The notes: generated from the letters alone by a model not told the origin. Positions 49,890 through 59,060 are shown, counted from the first letter of the stretch. The stretch: DNA of 64,000 nt from Pseudomonas putida (GCF_022627325.1 NZ_JAETZZ010000007.1:186001-250000), one strand, 5' to 3'. Numbers and translations are program-made.

Positions 49890-51116
49890 TCAGTGCCAGC
49901 GACGGAAGATCAACGAGGTGTTGACCCCGCCGAAGGCGAAGTTGTTGTTCATCACATATTGATGGTTCATGGCGCGGAACTCGCCGCGCAGGTAGTCCAG
50001 TTCACCGCAGCGCGGGTCGACATTATCGAGGTTGAGCGTGTGTACGTAGCGGTCGCTGTTGAGCATCTCGATGCTGAACCACGACTCCAATGCACCGCAG
50101 GCACCGAGGGTGTGGCCGAGGAAACACTTTTGCGAGCTGATCGGCATACGCGGGCCGAACAGGCTGCTGGTGGCCAGCGTCTCGGCGATATCGCCCTGCT
50201 CGGTAGCGGTGCCGTGGCCGTTGACGTAGCCGATGGCCTCGGGCGACAAGTTTGCGTCCTCCAAGGCCAACTGCATGGCGCGGCGCATGGTGAGCTGCTC
50301 AGGGCGGGTGGTGTGCTGGCCGTCGGCATTGCTGCCGAAACCGACGATTTCGGCGTGGATCTTCGCCCCACGGGCCAGGGCATGTTCCAGTTCCTCCAGC
50401 ACCAGCATGCCGCCGCCCTCGCCGATCACCAGGCCGTCGCGGCCGCTGTCATAGGGGCGCGGGCTCAGGTGGGGTGTGTCGTTCTTCAGGCTGGTGGCGT
50501 ACAGCGCGTCGAACACCATCGCCTCGGTCGGGCACAGCTCCTCGGCGCCACCCGCGAGCATCAGCGGCAGGCGGCCGAACTTGATCGCCTCGTAGGCGTA
50601 GCCGATGCCCTGACTGCCGCTGGTGCAGGCGCTGGAGGTGGGGATCAGGCGCCCGGTGAGGCCGAAGAAGATGCTGATGTTGGCGGCGGTGGTGTGCGGC
50701 ATCATGCGCACATAGGAGTTGGCGTTCAGGCCATCAGCCACCGAGTTCAGCAGCATGTTGCCGAACGCCTTGATTTCGTCGGTGCTGCCGGTGGACGAAC
50801 CGCAGGCCACGCCCATGCGCCCATCGCGGATGCTCGGGTCGCCGAACAGCCCGGCATCGTCCAGGGCACGCTCGGCGGCAGCCACTGCCAGGCGCGAAAC
50901 CCGGCCCATGCTGCGCAGTTGTTTGCGGGTCCAGTGGCTTGGCACCTTGAAATCATCGATGGGGCCCGCCAGGCGTGTGTTCAACTCCTCGAAACGGTCC
51001 CATTCGTCCATGCGGCGGATGCCGCTGCGCTGGTTGGCGAAATGCCCGCTGATGCTCGCCCAGTCGCTGCCCAGGGCGGTGATCCCGGCCATGCCGGTGA
51101 CGACGACGCGGCGCAT
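49890..51116 (-). CDS. Beta-ketoacyl-ACP synthase, FabF-like (second ketosynthase of the APE operon)
   Basis: Encodes 408 residues from ATG 51116 (TGATG overlap with the ketoreductase stop); ATG 51122 would add two residues. The Cys-His-His triad is intact: Cys164 in SSACTSGSQGIGYAYE, His in YVNGHGTATEQGD and His in CFLGHTLGACGALES. In aryl polyene systems the last gene of the KS-DH-KR-KS block is ApeR-type, a homodimeric condensing enzyme. The neighbours fit that role. It extends the acyl chain with malonyl-ACP. Confidence 0.92.
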   Translation of the reverse strand: MRRVVVTGMAGITALGSDWASISGHFANQRSGIRRMDEWDRFEELNTRLAGPIDDFKVPSHWTRKQLRSMGRVSRLAVAAAERALDDAGLFGDPSIRDGRMGVACGSSTGSTDEIKAFGNMLLNSVADGLNANSYVRMMPHTTAANISIFFGLTGRLIPTSSACTSGSQGIGYAYEAIKFGRLPLMLAGGAEELCPTEAMVFDALYATSLKNDTPHLSPRPYDSGRDGLVIGEGGGMLVLEELEHALARGAKIHAEIVGFGSNADGQHTTRPEQLTMRRAMQLALEDANLSPEAIGYVNGHGTATEQGDIAETLATSSLFGPRMPISSQKCFLGHTLGACGALESWFSIEMLNSDRYVHTLNLDNVDPRCGELDYLRGEFRAMNHQYVMNNNFAFGGVNTSLIFRRWH

Positions 51117-51844
51117 CAGCATAGCCCCCCGTTCACCGCCAGGACCTGGCGGGTGATGTACGCCGCCTCGGGCGACATCAGGAAATTCACCGCGCCGGCC
51201 ACTTCGTCCGGTGTGCCCATGCGCCCGGCGGGGATCATCTTCAGCAGCTCGTCCACCGGCACGTGTTCGTCGAGCATGGCCGTGTCGATCAGCCCGGGGG
51301 CCACGCAATTGACGGTGATGCGGCGCTTGCCCAGTTCTATTGCCAGGGCCTTGGCGGCGCCGATCAGGCCCGCTTTGGAGGCGCTGTAGTTGACTTGGCC
51401 TCGGTTGCCGATCAGCCCCGACACCGAGGTGATACAGACGATGCGCCCCGGCGCGCGGCGGCGGATCATCGGCATGGTCAGTGGCTGCAGGACGTTGTAG
51501 AAGCCGTCGAGGTTGGTGCGCAACACCTGGTCCCAGTCTTCGTCAGTGAGCGCCGGGAAGGCCCCGTCGCGGGTCAGGCCGGCGTTGCAGACCACGCCGT
51601 AGTAGGCACCGAAGCGTTCCACGTCGCTTTCGAGAATGGCCCGGCAGGCAGCGCGATCGCTGATGTCGAACTGCAGCACCCGTACCTGCTGGCCCAGCGC
51701 GCGGATTTCCTCGGCCACTGCATGGGCCTCGGCCAGGCCGCTGCGGCAGTGCAGCACCAGGTCGTAGCCGGCCCGGGCCAGGCGCAGGGCGATGGCGCGG
51801 CCGATGCCCCGGCTCGAGCCGGTGACCAGAATGGTATCAGTCAT
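51116..51844 (-). CDS. 3-oxoacyl-ACP reductase, FabG-like (APE ketoreductase)
   Basis: Encodes 242 residues of the short-chain dehydrogenase family. The NADPH motif is TGSSRGIGRAIAL, with NAG in VVCNAGLTRDGAF. The catalytic Ser-Tyr-Lys are in ITSVSGLIGNRGQVNYSASKAGL. It reduces the beta-keto group after each condensation. It overlaps the dehydratase by 8 bases and the next ketosynthase by 1. This is an ApeQ-type gene by position. Confidence 0.93.
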   Translation of the reverse strand: MTDTILVTGSSRGIGRAIALRLARAGYDLVLHCRSGLAEAHAVAEEIRALGQQVRVLQFDISDRAACRAILESDVERFGAYYGVVCNAGLTRDGAFPALTDEDWDQVLRTNLDGFYNVLQPLTMPMIRRRAPGRIVCITSVSGLIGNRGQVNYSASKAGLIGAAKALAIELGKRRITVNCVAPGLIDTAMLDEHVPVDELLKMIPAGRMGTPDEVAGAVNFLMSPEAAYITRQVLAVNGGLC

Positions 51845-52307
51845 GGGAAGGTTCCTCTGGGCGTGCTTCGGCCAGGTAGCTGGCCGCTTGGGGCGGGCGG
51901 TAGACGTTCAGGCGGGCACTGGCATGGATACCGGGGCCGCGCAGGTGGCATTCGAACACGCCCATGCCGTTCTCGTCTTCGAGCGAACGCAGGGCGTGGA
52001 TGTGCAGTTCGGCGCCGGCCGGGAAGTGCTCGACATCACATTCGAACTTGCGTGTGCCGAGCAGAAAGCCCAGTTCCACCGGCTGACCATTGCGCCGCGC
52101 CCGGCAACCGGCATAGGCCGCCACGCTCTGGGCCATCAGCTCGACGCCGAGCCAGGCCGGCAGGCTGCCATCGGCGCGGTTGAACAGGCCGCCGGGGCGC
52201 ACGGTGGCGCGGGTGTGGATCTGCTCGTCGTCGCAGCTGTCGACCTGGTCGATCAGAATCATGTCGCCGGCGTGGGGCAGCAGCTCGGCCAGTGGCCAGG
52301 GGATCAT
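51837..52307 (-). CDS. Hotdog-fold 3-hydroxyacyl-ACP dehydratase (ApeP-like)
   Basis: Encodes 156 residues. It has a FabA/FabZ-like hotdog pattern with LLPHAGDMILIDQV at the N-terminus and the central helix PAWLGVELMAQSVAAYAGCRA. It matches the ApeP family of aryl polyene clusters rather than FabZ, since the canonical H-F-P motif is replaced by LPHAGDM. In APE systems a second dehydratase partner is needed; here that would be the C-terminal domain of the ligase at 62662. It overlaps both neighbours. Confidence 0.87.
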   Translation of the reverse strand: MIPWPLAELLPHAGDMILIDQVDSCDDEQIHTRATVRPGGLFNRADGSLPAWLGVELMAQSVAAYAGCRARRNGQPVELGFLLGTRKFECDVEHFPAGAELHIHALRSLEDENGMGVFECHLRGPGIHASARLNVYRPPQAASYLAEARPEEPSHD

Positions 52308-53497
52308 GGGGTGTCTCCGAGAATCAGGCTGACGTTGTTGCCGCCGAAGGCGAACGAGTTGCTCATCAAACGGCGTGGGCGTTGCGTGCCCATGCGCTGG
52401 CTGCCGTCGACCAAGGCCAGGGCCGGCAGTGCCGGGTCCTGTTGGCGGTCCCAGACATGCGGCGGCAGCAACCCCTCGGGGTTGTGCCCGCTCAGGCTCA
52501 ACCAGCAGAACGCCGCTTCCAGCGCGCCGGCGGCGCCAAGCGTGTGGCCGGTCATCGGTTTGCTCGACGAGCAGGGCAGCGTGGCGCCGAACAGCGTATG
52601 CACGGCCAGGCTTTCCATGGCGTCGTTATGCGCCGTGGCAGTGCCGTGCAAGTTCAGGTAATCGATCTGCGCTGGTGCAAGGCCGGCATTGTCCAGTGCT
52701 TTGCCCATGCACTGCAAGGCGCCAGTGCCAGTCGGGTCGGGGGCAGAGATGTGGTGGGCGTCGGAGCTGGCCCCGGCACCCAGCAATGCGATGTGACTGC
52801 CTGCGGCGTTGCCCTCGCGGGTCATCAGGAACAACGCCGCGGCCTCGCCGATGTTGATGCCGTTGCGGTTGACCGAGAATGGGTTGCAGCGCTGCTCGCT
52901 GATCGCCTCCAGGGCGCTGAAGCCATTGAGGGTCAGGCCGCACAGGCTGTCGACGCCGCCGCACAGCACCGCGTCGCACAGGCCCAGGTCGAGCAGGCGC
53001 CGGGCGCTGAGCAGGGCACGGCCACTGGAGGTGCAGGCGGTGGAAATCACGTAAGCCGGGCCGCTCAGCTGCAACCAGTCGGCGAGGAAGTTGGCCGGTG
53101 CGCTCAGCTCTTGCTCGGCGTAGCGGTAATTGGCAGGGAACTGCCCGCTTTGCAGGTACTGCGAAAAGCCTGCGCTGGCTTCGGCGATGCCAGAGGTGCT
53201 GGTGCCGAGGATCACCGCGACGCGGTGCGCGCCATACCGGCCGATGGCCTGGCGGATGGCCGGCTCGATCTGCAGGGCTGCGGTGTACAGCAACTGGTTG
53301 TTGCGGCTGTGCTGCTCGGGCAGCGGCACGGCGGGCAGGGCGCCGATGACCGCCCCGACCGGTGGCTGGCGCTCGGGGATCCAGCCCGCTGCCGGCTGCA
53401 TGCCGGAGCAGTCGCCGGCGAACAGGCGCGCGGCCACTTCGGCCTGCCCTTGGCCAAGGGCGCAGACCAGGCCGAGGGCATTGAGGTAGGCGGTCAT
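52304..53497 (-). CDS. Beta-ketoacyl-ACP synthase (ApeO-like ketosynthase)
   Basis: Encodes 397 residues. The triad is intact: Cys155 in ISTACTSSGRAL, His284 in LNLHGTATAH and His318 in MTGHTLGAAGALEA. The sequence is short for a FabF and resembles the KS subunit of KS/chain-length-factor pairs. The matching chain-length factor is not in the window. It overlaps the DUF3261 lipoprotein gene by 4 bases and the dehydratase by 4 bases. Confidence 0.92.
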   Translation of the reverse strand: MTAYLNALGLVCALGQGQAEVAARLFAGDCSGMQPAAGWIPERQPPVGAVIGALPAVPLPEQHSRNNQLLYTAALQIEPAIRQAIGRYGAHRVAVILGTSTSGIAEASAGFSQYLQSGQFPANYRYAEQELSAPANFLADWLQLSGPAYVISTACTSSGRALLSARRLLDLGLCDAVLCGGVDSLCGLTLNGFSALEAISEQRCNPFSVNRNGINIGEAAALFLMTREGNAAGSHIALLGAGASSDAHHISAPDPTGTGALQCMGKALDNAGLAPAQIDYLNLHGTATAHNDAMESLAVHTLFGATLPCSSSKPMTGHTLGAAGALEAAFCWLSLSGHNPEGLLPPHVWDRQQDPALPALALVDGSQRMGTQRPRRLMSNSFAFGGNNVSLILGDTP

Positions 53498-53979
53498 GGG
53501 GTGTCCTCGCGGGGCAGAGGGTCGACTGAATAACGCAGGCCATCACCGAGGTTCAAGTCGAAAGCGTCGGCGGCGCGATAGCGGACCTGCCAGCGATCGC
53601 CCAGCCAGCGGCGCTCATTCTGCTGGCGCGCCTGCGGATAAAGCTGCGGCAGTTGCTCGGCCGGGGTCAGGGCAAACAGCACGGCGGCGAACAGCTCGCG
53701 CGCGGCCGGGTTCGGCGGCAGCAGGCCATCGGCATGCCACTGCTGGCCATCGAGCAGCTGACGCGCCTGGGGAATGCCCAGCAGGTCGAGCAGCGACCAG
53801 CGCAGGTAGCCGTGCTCGCCCTGGATCACCAGCAGCCAGTCCTGGCGCTGGCCAGCCTGTTCACGTTCGACATGCAGCTGCTGCGGCAGTTGCAGCGCAG
53901 GCATGTGCGCCGGCAGCGGCGGGCGTGCGGCGCAGGCGCCGAGCAGCAGGCACAGGGCCAGGGCCAGCAGGTGCTTCAT
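53494..53979 (-). CDS. DUF3261 lipoprotein of the APE cluster
   Basis: Encodes 161 residues from MKHLLALALCLLLGAC, a lipoprotein signal with lipobox LGAC (Cys16). The rest matches DUF3261, a family found in aryl polyene clusters, with WLLVIQGEHGYLRWSLLDLLGIPQARQLLDG. With the LolA-like and MMPL genes it probably forms the export route to the outer membrane. It overlaps the methyltransferase stop and the ketosynthase start by 4 bases each. Confidence 0.87.
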   Translation of the reverse strand: MKHLLALALCLLLGACAARPPLPAHMPALQLPQQLHVEREQAGQRQDWLLVIQGEHGYLRWSLLDLLGIPQARQLLDGQQWHADGLLPPNPAARELFAAVLFALTPAEQLPQLYPQARQQNERRWLGDRWQVRYRAADAFDLNLGDGLRYSVDPLPREDTP

Positions 53980-54707
53980 GGCTGCTCCAGGGGCTTGCGC
54001 GCCACCACGTTGACCAGCGTCTCTTCGCGCTGGCCGACCGCAGGTGGCGTGCGCAGGCCCAGGCGTTCGAGCAGGCCGAAGTCCGTGGCGCGACTCCACC
54101 ACAGGTAGGGATACGAGACGTTGCGCGGGCCGAACTGGAAGCCTTGCTGGCGCAGCATCTGCAAGTACCCCTCGGCGCTCTTTTGCACGTGCATGGGGTG
54201 GCGGAAGAACCAGCGGATCACCCAGGTATCGATGTAGGCTTCGGTGGACTCGGCGAACAGCAGGTAGCCGCCAGGCTTGAGCACCCGGTAGAACTCGGCC
54301 AGGGCCTTTTCCTGCTCCACCAGGTGGTGGAAGGTCTGGTGGCAGAACAGGATATCGACGCTGGCGTCCGGGTACTGCAACCGGGCGCAGTCGCTGCCCC
54401 GCAGCTCCACCTCAAGGCCCAGGCGGCGGGCCTCGGCGGCGCTCAGCTCAAGGCTGTGCGGGTCGGCATCGGTGCCCATCAGCTTGGCCGGGGCGAACAC
54501 CTGTTGCAGGTGCTTGAACGACTTGCCCTGGCCGCAGCCGGCGTCGAGCAGCACCGGCGCCTGCGGCGGCTCACCGTCGAACAGTTGGCGCAGGTCGTTG
54601 ATCGCCACGCGCAGCACATGGTGCTGCCAGACGTGGCTGGCAAGGAAGCGGAAACCGATACGGGTTTCTTCGACGTAGGTGTCGCTGAGGAACGGGCGCT
54701 GGTTCAT
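53976..54707 (-). CDS. Class I SAM-dependent methyltransferase
   Basis: Encodes 243 residues. The SAM motif is VLLDAGCGQGKSFKHL, followed by GTDADPHSLELS, DASVDILFCHQTFHHL and LKPGGYLLFAES, all typical Methyltransf_11 parts. In the APE context it may methylate the aromatic head group, but the acceptor cannot be read from sequence. ATGA overlaps on both sides. Confidence 0.9.
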   Translation of the reverse strand: MNQRPFLSDTYVEETRIGFRFLASHVWQHHVLRVAINDLRQLFDGEPPQAPVLLDAGCGQGKSFKHLQQVFAPAKLMGTDADPHSLELSAAEARRLGLEVELRGSDCARLQYPDASVDILFCHQTFHHLVEQEKALAEFYRVLKPGGYLLFAESTEAYIDTWVIRWFFRHPMHVQKSAEGYLQMLRQQGFQFGPRNVSYPYLWWSRATDFGLLERLGLRTPPAVGQREETLVNVVARKPLEQP

Positions 54708-55951
54708 GCAGGGGCTCTCGCGCACAGCTCGGCCAGGGTGCGCAGGCGCCGCCTCGGCTCGGCGACGAAGGGGTTGCGGGCGTCCCAGGCGTAACCGGCG
54801 AGGATCGAGCTGATCATGGCGCGGATCTCCGGCGAGCTGCCGGAGTGGTAGATGACGTCCTGGAAGCTGCCGTCGTACCAACCTTCCACGTACACGCGGA
54901 AGGTATCGACGCCACGCTTGAGCGGTTCGGCGAACTCGCCCTGCCAGTCCACCGCCTCGCCTTGCAGTTGGCGGTGCAGCAGGCCGGCGGCCATGCTCGC
55001 CGAACGCATGGCGATGGTCACGCCCGAGGAGAACACCGGGTCGAGGAATTCGGCGGCGTTGCCGAGCAAGGCGTAGCCCTTGCCGTGCAGGCCCTTGACG
55101 TTGGCCGAGTAGCCACCGATGGTGCGTGCTGGGGTGTCCCACACCGCGTTGGCCAAGACCTTGGCCAAGCTTGGGGTCTGCGCCACGAAGTGCTTGAGGC
55201 AGGCATCCAGGTCCTTGGGCGCGGCGGCGAAGCGCTCGGCGGCGGCGACCACGCCCAGCGACGTGCGGCCATCGCTGAAGGGGATGGTCCAGAACCAGAT
55301 GTCGCGGTGCTGGGGGTGAGTGGTGATGAGGATCTTGTCGCGGTCGAAGCCTGGATGGTCGATGCGGTCCTCGATGTGGGTGAACACTGCCTGGCGCACA
55401 GGGAAGTTCGACGGTGCCTCGAGGTCGAGCAGGCGCGGCAGTACGCGGCCATAGCCGCTGGCGTCGAGCACGAACTGCGCCTGCACGTTGTATTCGCTGC
55501 CATCCGGGCGACGGGCGCGCACCTGCGGCCGTTCACCGCTCATGTCGGCGCTGACGATCTCGTGCTCGTAGCGGATTTCGACGCCCTGAGCCTCGGCCTG
55601 GTCGGCCAGCAGCTTGTCGAAGCGCCCGCGCTGCACCTGAAAGGTGCTCGGCTTGCCTTGGCTGAAGGTCTGGCCGAAATCGAAGGCGGTGTATTCCTCG
55701 CCCCAGGCGAAGGCTGCGCCGTTCTTGTGCTGGAAGCCGGCTGCTTGCAGGGCATCGAGCATGCCCGCTTCCTCGACGAAGTCGAGGCAGTGGGACAGCA
55801 GGCTTTCGCCGATGGAGAAACGTGGGAAGCGCTGGCGTTCGATCACCAGCACGTCGTGGCCCTGGCGCTTGAGCAGCGCGGCGGCGATGGCGCCGGACGG
55901 GCCGGCACCGATCACCAGCACCTGGCGTTGTTGCAGTTCAATGTTCGGCAT
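54704..55951 (-). CDS. FAD-dependent oxidoreductase (tryptophan halogenase/geranylgeranyl reductase-like)
   Basis: Encodes 415 residues from MPNIELQQRQVLVIGAG. The N-terminal Rossmann motif is VIGAGPSGAIAAALLKRQG, and the second FAD motif is GKGYALLGNAAEFLDPVFSSG. I do not see the WxWxIP motif of flavin halogenases intact (DIWFWTIPFSDG is similar but not the same), so it is more likely a hydroxylase or dehydrogenase acting on the polyene or head group. The upstream in-frame ATG at 56011 lies inside the small membrane ORF and is unlikely. Confidence 0.9.
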   Translation of the reverse strand: MPNIELQQRQVLVIGAGPSGAIAAALLKRQGHDVLVIERQRFPRFSIGESLLSHCLDFVEEAGMLDALQAAGFQHKNGAAFAWGEEYTAFDFGQTFSQGKPSTFQVQRGRFDKLLADQAEAQGVEIRYEHEIVSADMSGERPQVRARRPDGSEYNVQAQFVLDASGYGRVLPRLLDLEAPSNFPVRQAVFTHIEDRIDHPGFDRDKILITTHPQHRDIWFWTIPFSDGRTSLGVVAAAERFAAAPKDLDACLKHFVAQTPSLAKVLANAVWDTPARTIGGYSANVKGLHGKGYALLGNAAEFLDPVFSSGVTIAMRSASMAAGLLHRQLQGEAVDWQGEFAEPLKRGVDTFRVYVEGWYDGSFQDVIYHSGSSPEIRAMISSILAGYAWDARNPFVAEPRRRLRTLAELCARAPA

Positions 55952-56078
55952 GAGGGCTCCTTGCCATGGAAACGGAATTCGAAAGGATGTGCTGGGCCAG
56001 TGCGGCGACACGGCGCAGGCCGAGCACCCACAGGGCGAACAGACACAGGGCCATGGCCCAGAGCGACAGCGGGGTCAT
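55938..56078 (-). CDS. 46-residue single-helix membrane peptide (too short for most gene callers)
   Basis: An ATG at 56078 overlaps the MMPL stop as ATGA. The frame runs 46 codons to TGA at 55938-55940, overlapping the oxidoreductase start by 14 bases. The peptide has one strongly hydrophobic helix (LSLWAMALCLFALWVLGL, about residues 4-21), then RR and a polar tail. It fills the only non-overlapping gap in the operon core, so translational coupling is plausible. I do not recognise a family. It could instead be a non-functional leader that couples translation. Confidence 0.55.
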   Translation of the reverse strand: MTPLSLWAMALCLFALWVLGLRRVAALAQHILSNSVSMARSPHAEH

Positions 56079-58402
56079 GGGTGCGGTTGCGCTCCATCAC
56101 GGGGGGCCGCCCAAGGGGCCAGGAGGAAGCTGAACGCCAGGCCCAGGCTCACGGCCAGGCCGAAACTGCTCACTGCCGGTGTGCTCGACAGCGCCAGCAG
56201 GCCGAACGACAGCCAGGTGGTCAGCGCCGCCAGCAAGGTGCCGAGCAGGCTAACCGCCGCGCCGCCGATGCGCTCGTGCATGAGGATCGCGTAGTCGACG
56301 CTGATGGCGGTCACCAGCAGCAGGCCGAACAGGCTGAACAGGGTCAGCGGTTGACCGAGCCAGCCGAGGCTGGCCAGGCTGCACAGCGCCGCCAAGAGCG
56401 GCAGGGCGACGATACGCAGTGAACCACGCAAGCCGAACGGCGGCACCAGCAGCACCAGGATCAGCGCGCAGGACAGCAACTTGAGCTCCGCCGCACTGAC
56501 CTGGGTAGCGGCGAACAGCTGGTTCAGTTCACCGAGGCGGTCGATCAGTTGCACGCCATCTAGGCCATCGGTCTGTAGGTGCAGCAGCGCGGTGTCGCTC
56601 AAGCCTTGCAGGCTGACGATGGCGGCTACCCCGCTGTCTTGCTGGCCCAGCCACAACGGCCGCCAGGCTTCGCCGAGCGGGCCGGCCAGGACGTGCTCGA
56701 TAACCTGGTCCGGCAGTTGGCGCAGCTGATCAGCCTGCGCGGCCAGCGCGGCCTGCGGAACGCCCAGGGCCAGCAGTGGCTGCCAGTGTTGCGGCAGTAC
56801 GGCCAGTGCCTGGCGTACCTGGCCTTGAGCGGCCGGGCTGGCAACCAACTGGCTGAGGCTCATGAACCCCTTGAGCTTGCCCAGCTCGACCAGCTCTTGA
56901 AGCTCGCCGGACAGCGCCTCGAGGCGGCCCAGCAGTTGTTGTTGATCGGCCCCGCGTACCAGGTAGAACTGGCTGGTGGGCTGGTAGCCGGTGATGCGCG
57001 CCACCGCCTGGGCTTCTTCCATCAGTTGCGGCGGGGTGCCAACCCACTGGCGGATGTCGTTGTGGGTTTGCAGCTGCCACAGGCCAGCGGCGCAGAACGA
57101 CAGCGCCAAAGCCAGCAAGGCGCCGCTGGGCACCTTGCGCAGCAATTGCTCGCGCCAGGTGGTGAGGGTTTCGGCGATGCGCAGCGGCCATTGCGCCGGT
57201 TGCAGTTCGACCGTGGCCAGCAGCGCCGGCAGCAGGCACACCGCGCTCAGGTAGGCGCCGACCAGGCCGGCTGCGGAAAACGCGGCGATCTGGGTCAGTG
57301 CCGGGAACGGCGTGAAGGCCAGGGCCAGGTAGCCGATGCAACTGGTGGCCAGGCTCAGGCTCATGCCCGGCAAGGTCAGGCGCATAGCTGGCCAGCTGCG
57401 CCAGGGCTTGAGGCTCCAGCCCTTGGACAGGTAGTGCAGCGGGTAGTCGACCGCCACGCCGATCAGGCTGGAACCGAGTACCAGGGTCATTACGTGCATC
57501 TGGCCGAACAGCGCTACGCACACCACCGAGCCGAACAGCATGCCCACCAGTACCGGGACGAACGCCAGCCACGCCCGCCAACGGCGAAAGGTCAGCAGCA
57601 ACAGCAACAGGATGCCCAGTGTGGCGCCACCCCCGACCCAGGTGATTTCCCGGCTGGCCTGTTGCTGGCCGGCAGCGGCGTGCAGCAGGCCGCTGGCTGC
57701 CAGCAGGTGGGCACCGGCCTGGCCGGCCTGGGCGCGGCTCTGCTTGAGCAGTTCGGCTACCTGCAAGGGCAGGTGCAGGTCGAAGGCGTTGCCCACGGTG
57801 CGCGCGCGCAGCAGCACCCAGGCCTGGCCGTCGGCCTGAGCGACCAGTGCGCCGCTGGTGGTATCCAGTTCGACATTGGCCGGCTTCGGCTGGCTGTTCT
57901 GGATACGCCCGGTAAGGCCCAGCCAGTCGTCCTGGCTGGGCACCAGGCTGAAACCGGCGAAGGGGTCGAACAGGCTTTCCACGCGTTGCTCGATAAAGGC
58001 GTCCGGGTGCTCGACCAGCTGTTTCCGGTCCTCGGCCGCCAGCATCGCCAGGCGGCCTTGCAGCAGTTGTTCACGCACCGCCTGCAGGTCGGTCTGCAGG
58101 CTCCACTGGACCTTTTCGAACAGGCCGCTGGCCTGCCATTGCCCGGCCAGTTTCTGCGCCATGGCCAGCGCCTGCTGGCGGTCGGCATGGCCGACCAGCA
58201 CCAGCAGCTCGCGGTTCAGCGGCTCCTGCATGCGTTGTTCGGCGCGCTTGACCAGTGGGTCCTCGGTGGCCCCGGGCACCAGGGTCATCAGGTCGGCGGA
58301 CAGCGGCGCGCCGCGATGCCACTGCCAAGCGGCAATCGCCAGCATGGCCAGCAGCAGGCAGACGAACAGGCGCGGCAACAGGCGTTCAGTTGGCAAAATC
58401 AC
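56075..58402 (-). CDS. MMPL family exporter (ApeM-like)
   Basis: Encodes 775 residues. Two repeats each have one helix, a large periplasmic domain and a bundle of five helices (for example WVGGGATLGILLLLLLTF and LFSLFGLLLVTAISVDYAILM), typical of RND/MMPL transporters. Charged intramembrane residues lie in GVAVDYPLHYL and ISVDYAILMHERI. It presumably moves the finished polyene from the inner membrane together with the LolA-like carrier. It overlaps the LolA-like stop by 17 bases. Confidence 0.92.
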   Translation of the reverse strand: MILPTERLLPRLFVCLLLAMLAIAAWQWHRGAPLSADLMTLVPGATEDPLVKRAEQRMQEPLNRELLVLVGHADRQQALAMAQKLAGQWQASGLFEKVQWSLQTDLQAVREQLLQGRLAMLAAEDRKQLVEHPDAFIEQRVESLFDPFAGFSLVPSQDDWLGLTGRIQNSQPKPANVELDTTSGALVAQADGQAWVLLRARTVGNAFDLHLPLQVAELLKQSRAQAGQAGAHLLAASGLLHAAAGQQQASREITWVGGGATLGILLLLLLTFRRWRAWLAFVPVLVGMLFGSVVCVALFGQMHVMTLVLGSSLIGVAVDYPLHYLSKGWSLKPWRSWPAMRLTLPGMSLSLATSCIGYLALAFTPFPALTQIAAFSAAGLVGAYLSAVCLLPALLATVELQPAQWPLRIAETLTTWREQLLRKVPSGALLALALSFCAAGLWQLQTHNDIRQWVGTPPQLMEEAQAVARITGYQPTSQFYLVRGADQQQLLGRLEALSGELQELVELGKLKGFMSLSQLVASPAAQGQVRQALAVLPQHWQPLLALGVPQAALAAQADQLRQLPDQVIEHVLAGPLGEAWRPLWLGQQDSGVAAIVSLQGLSDTALLHLQTDGLDGVQLIDRLGELNQLFAATQVSAAELKLLSCALILVLLVPPFGLRGSLRIVALPLLAALCSLASLGWLGQPLTLFSLFGLLLVTAISVDYAILMHERIGGAAVSLLGTLLAALTTWLSFGLLALSSTPAVSSFGLAVSLGLAFSFLLAPWAAPRDGAQPHP

Positions 58403-59060
58403 GGCGCTCCGCGTCGCTCAGGGCAGCGCTGCCACTGCTGTCGGGCATGCGCAGCACGGTGCTGTCACCCTGGGTTTCGCTCAGCACGATGCGCTCGACA
58501 TAGCGCCCCCCGCTGATGTCGATGTGGGTGAAGACCTGCTTGAGCAGCAACGAACGGGGCGTCAGGCGCAATTGCCACTGCTCGGCCTCGCCGCTCAGGC
58601 TCAACTCGAAGTCCCGTTGCAGGCCGCTGCTGTCGCCTTGCAGCACAGCGAAGAACAGGCGGTTCTGCTCGGCCCCGGCGCTGCGGCTGGGCAGGGTTTG
58701 CCAGCCACTCGGGTCGCGCCGGGCAATGCCTTGGGCGTCGATGCGGTAATCCTGGCGCAGTGGCGTTTGCAGCAGCCACAGCAGGCCAAGGTCGCGGGCC
58801 AGCACGAAGCGGCCCTTGCTCAACAGGGGCTGGGGCAGGGCACGCAGATGCTTTTCCTGGATGAACGGACCCTTGATCACCGCCGGCGCGCTCAGCTGCT
58901 TTTGCAGGTCGTCGAGGCCGAAGGCGAAGGCCAAAGGGCTGATGAGCGACATCACGATTACAGCGAGGATCTTGCGGGAGCGGCCTTGTGCTCGCGCTGA
59001 TCTGCCCGAGTTCGAGCCAGGGCGCAGTGCCGAGAATGACCGGTACAGGCTGTGTTTCAT
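58386..59060 (-). CDS. LolA-like outer-membrane carrier protein (ApeL-like)
   Basis: Encodes 224 residues. The mature domain begins near residue 48 (FGLDDLQKQLSAP) and has the LolA-type strands GPFIQEKHLRAL and GRFVLARDLGLLWLLQTPL. The N-terminus is odd: about 31 residues rich in Arg and Ser (SALRPGSNSGRSARAQ) precede the hydrophobic signal KILAVIVMSLISPLAFA. Part of that stretch (58974-58997) looks REP-derived. No better start lies after it. LolA-like carriers are constant in APE clusters. Confidence 0.85.
   Translation of the reverse strand: MKHSLYRSFSALRPGSNSGRSARAQGRSRKILAVIVMSLISPLAFAFGLDDLQKQLSAPAVIKGPFIQEKHLRALPQPLLSKGRFVLARDLGLLWLLQTPLRQDYRIDAQGIARRDPSGWQTLPSRSAGAEQNRLFFAVLQGDSSGLQRDFELSLSGEAEQWQLRLTPRSLLLKQVFTHIDISGGRYVERIVLSETQGDSTVLRMPDSSGSAALSDAERRDFAN

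Noticed and set aside
49893..51389. 498-codon frame opposite the FabF-like gene
   Set aside because: Shadow of the ketosynthase; it has no motifs and spans two real genes on the other strand.
54704..55951. Flavin-dependent halogenase
   Set aside because: The FAD fold fits, but the halogenase WxWxIP motif is not intact (reads FWTIP) and the characteristic lysine region is not evident.
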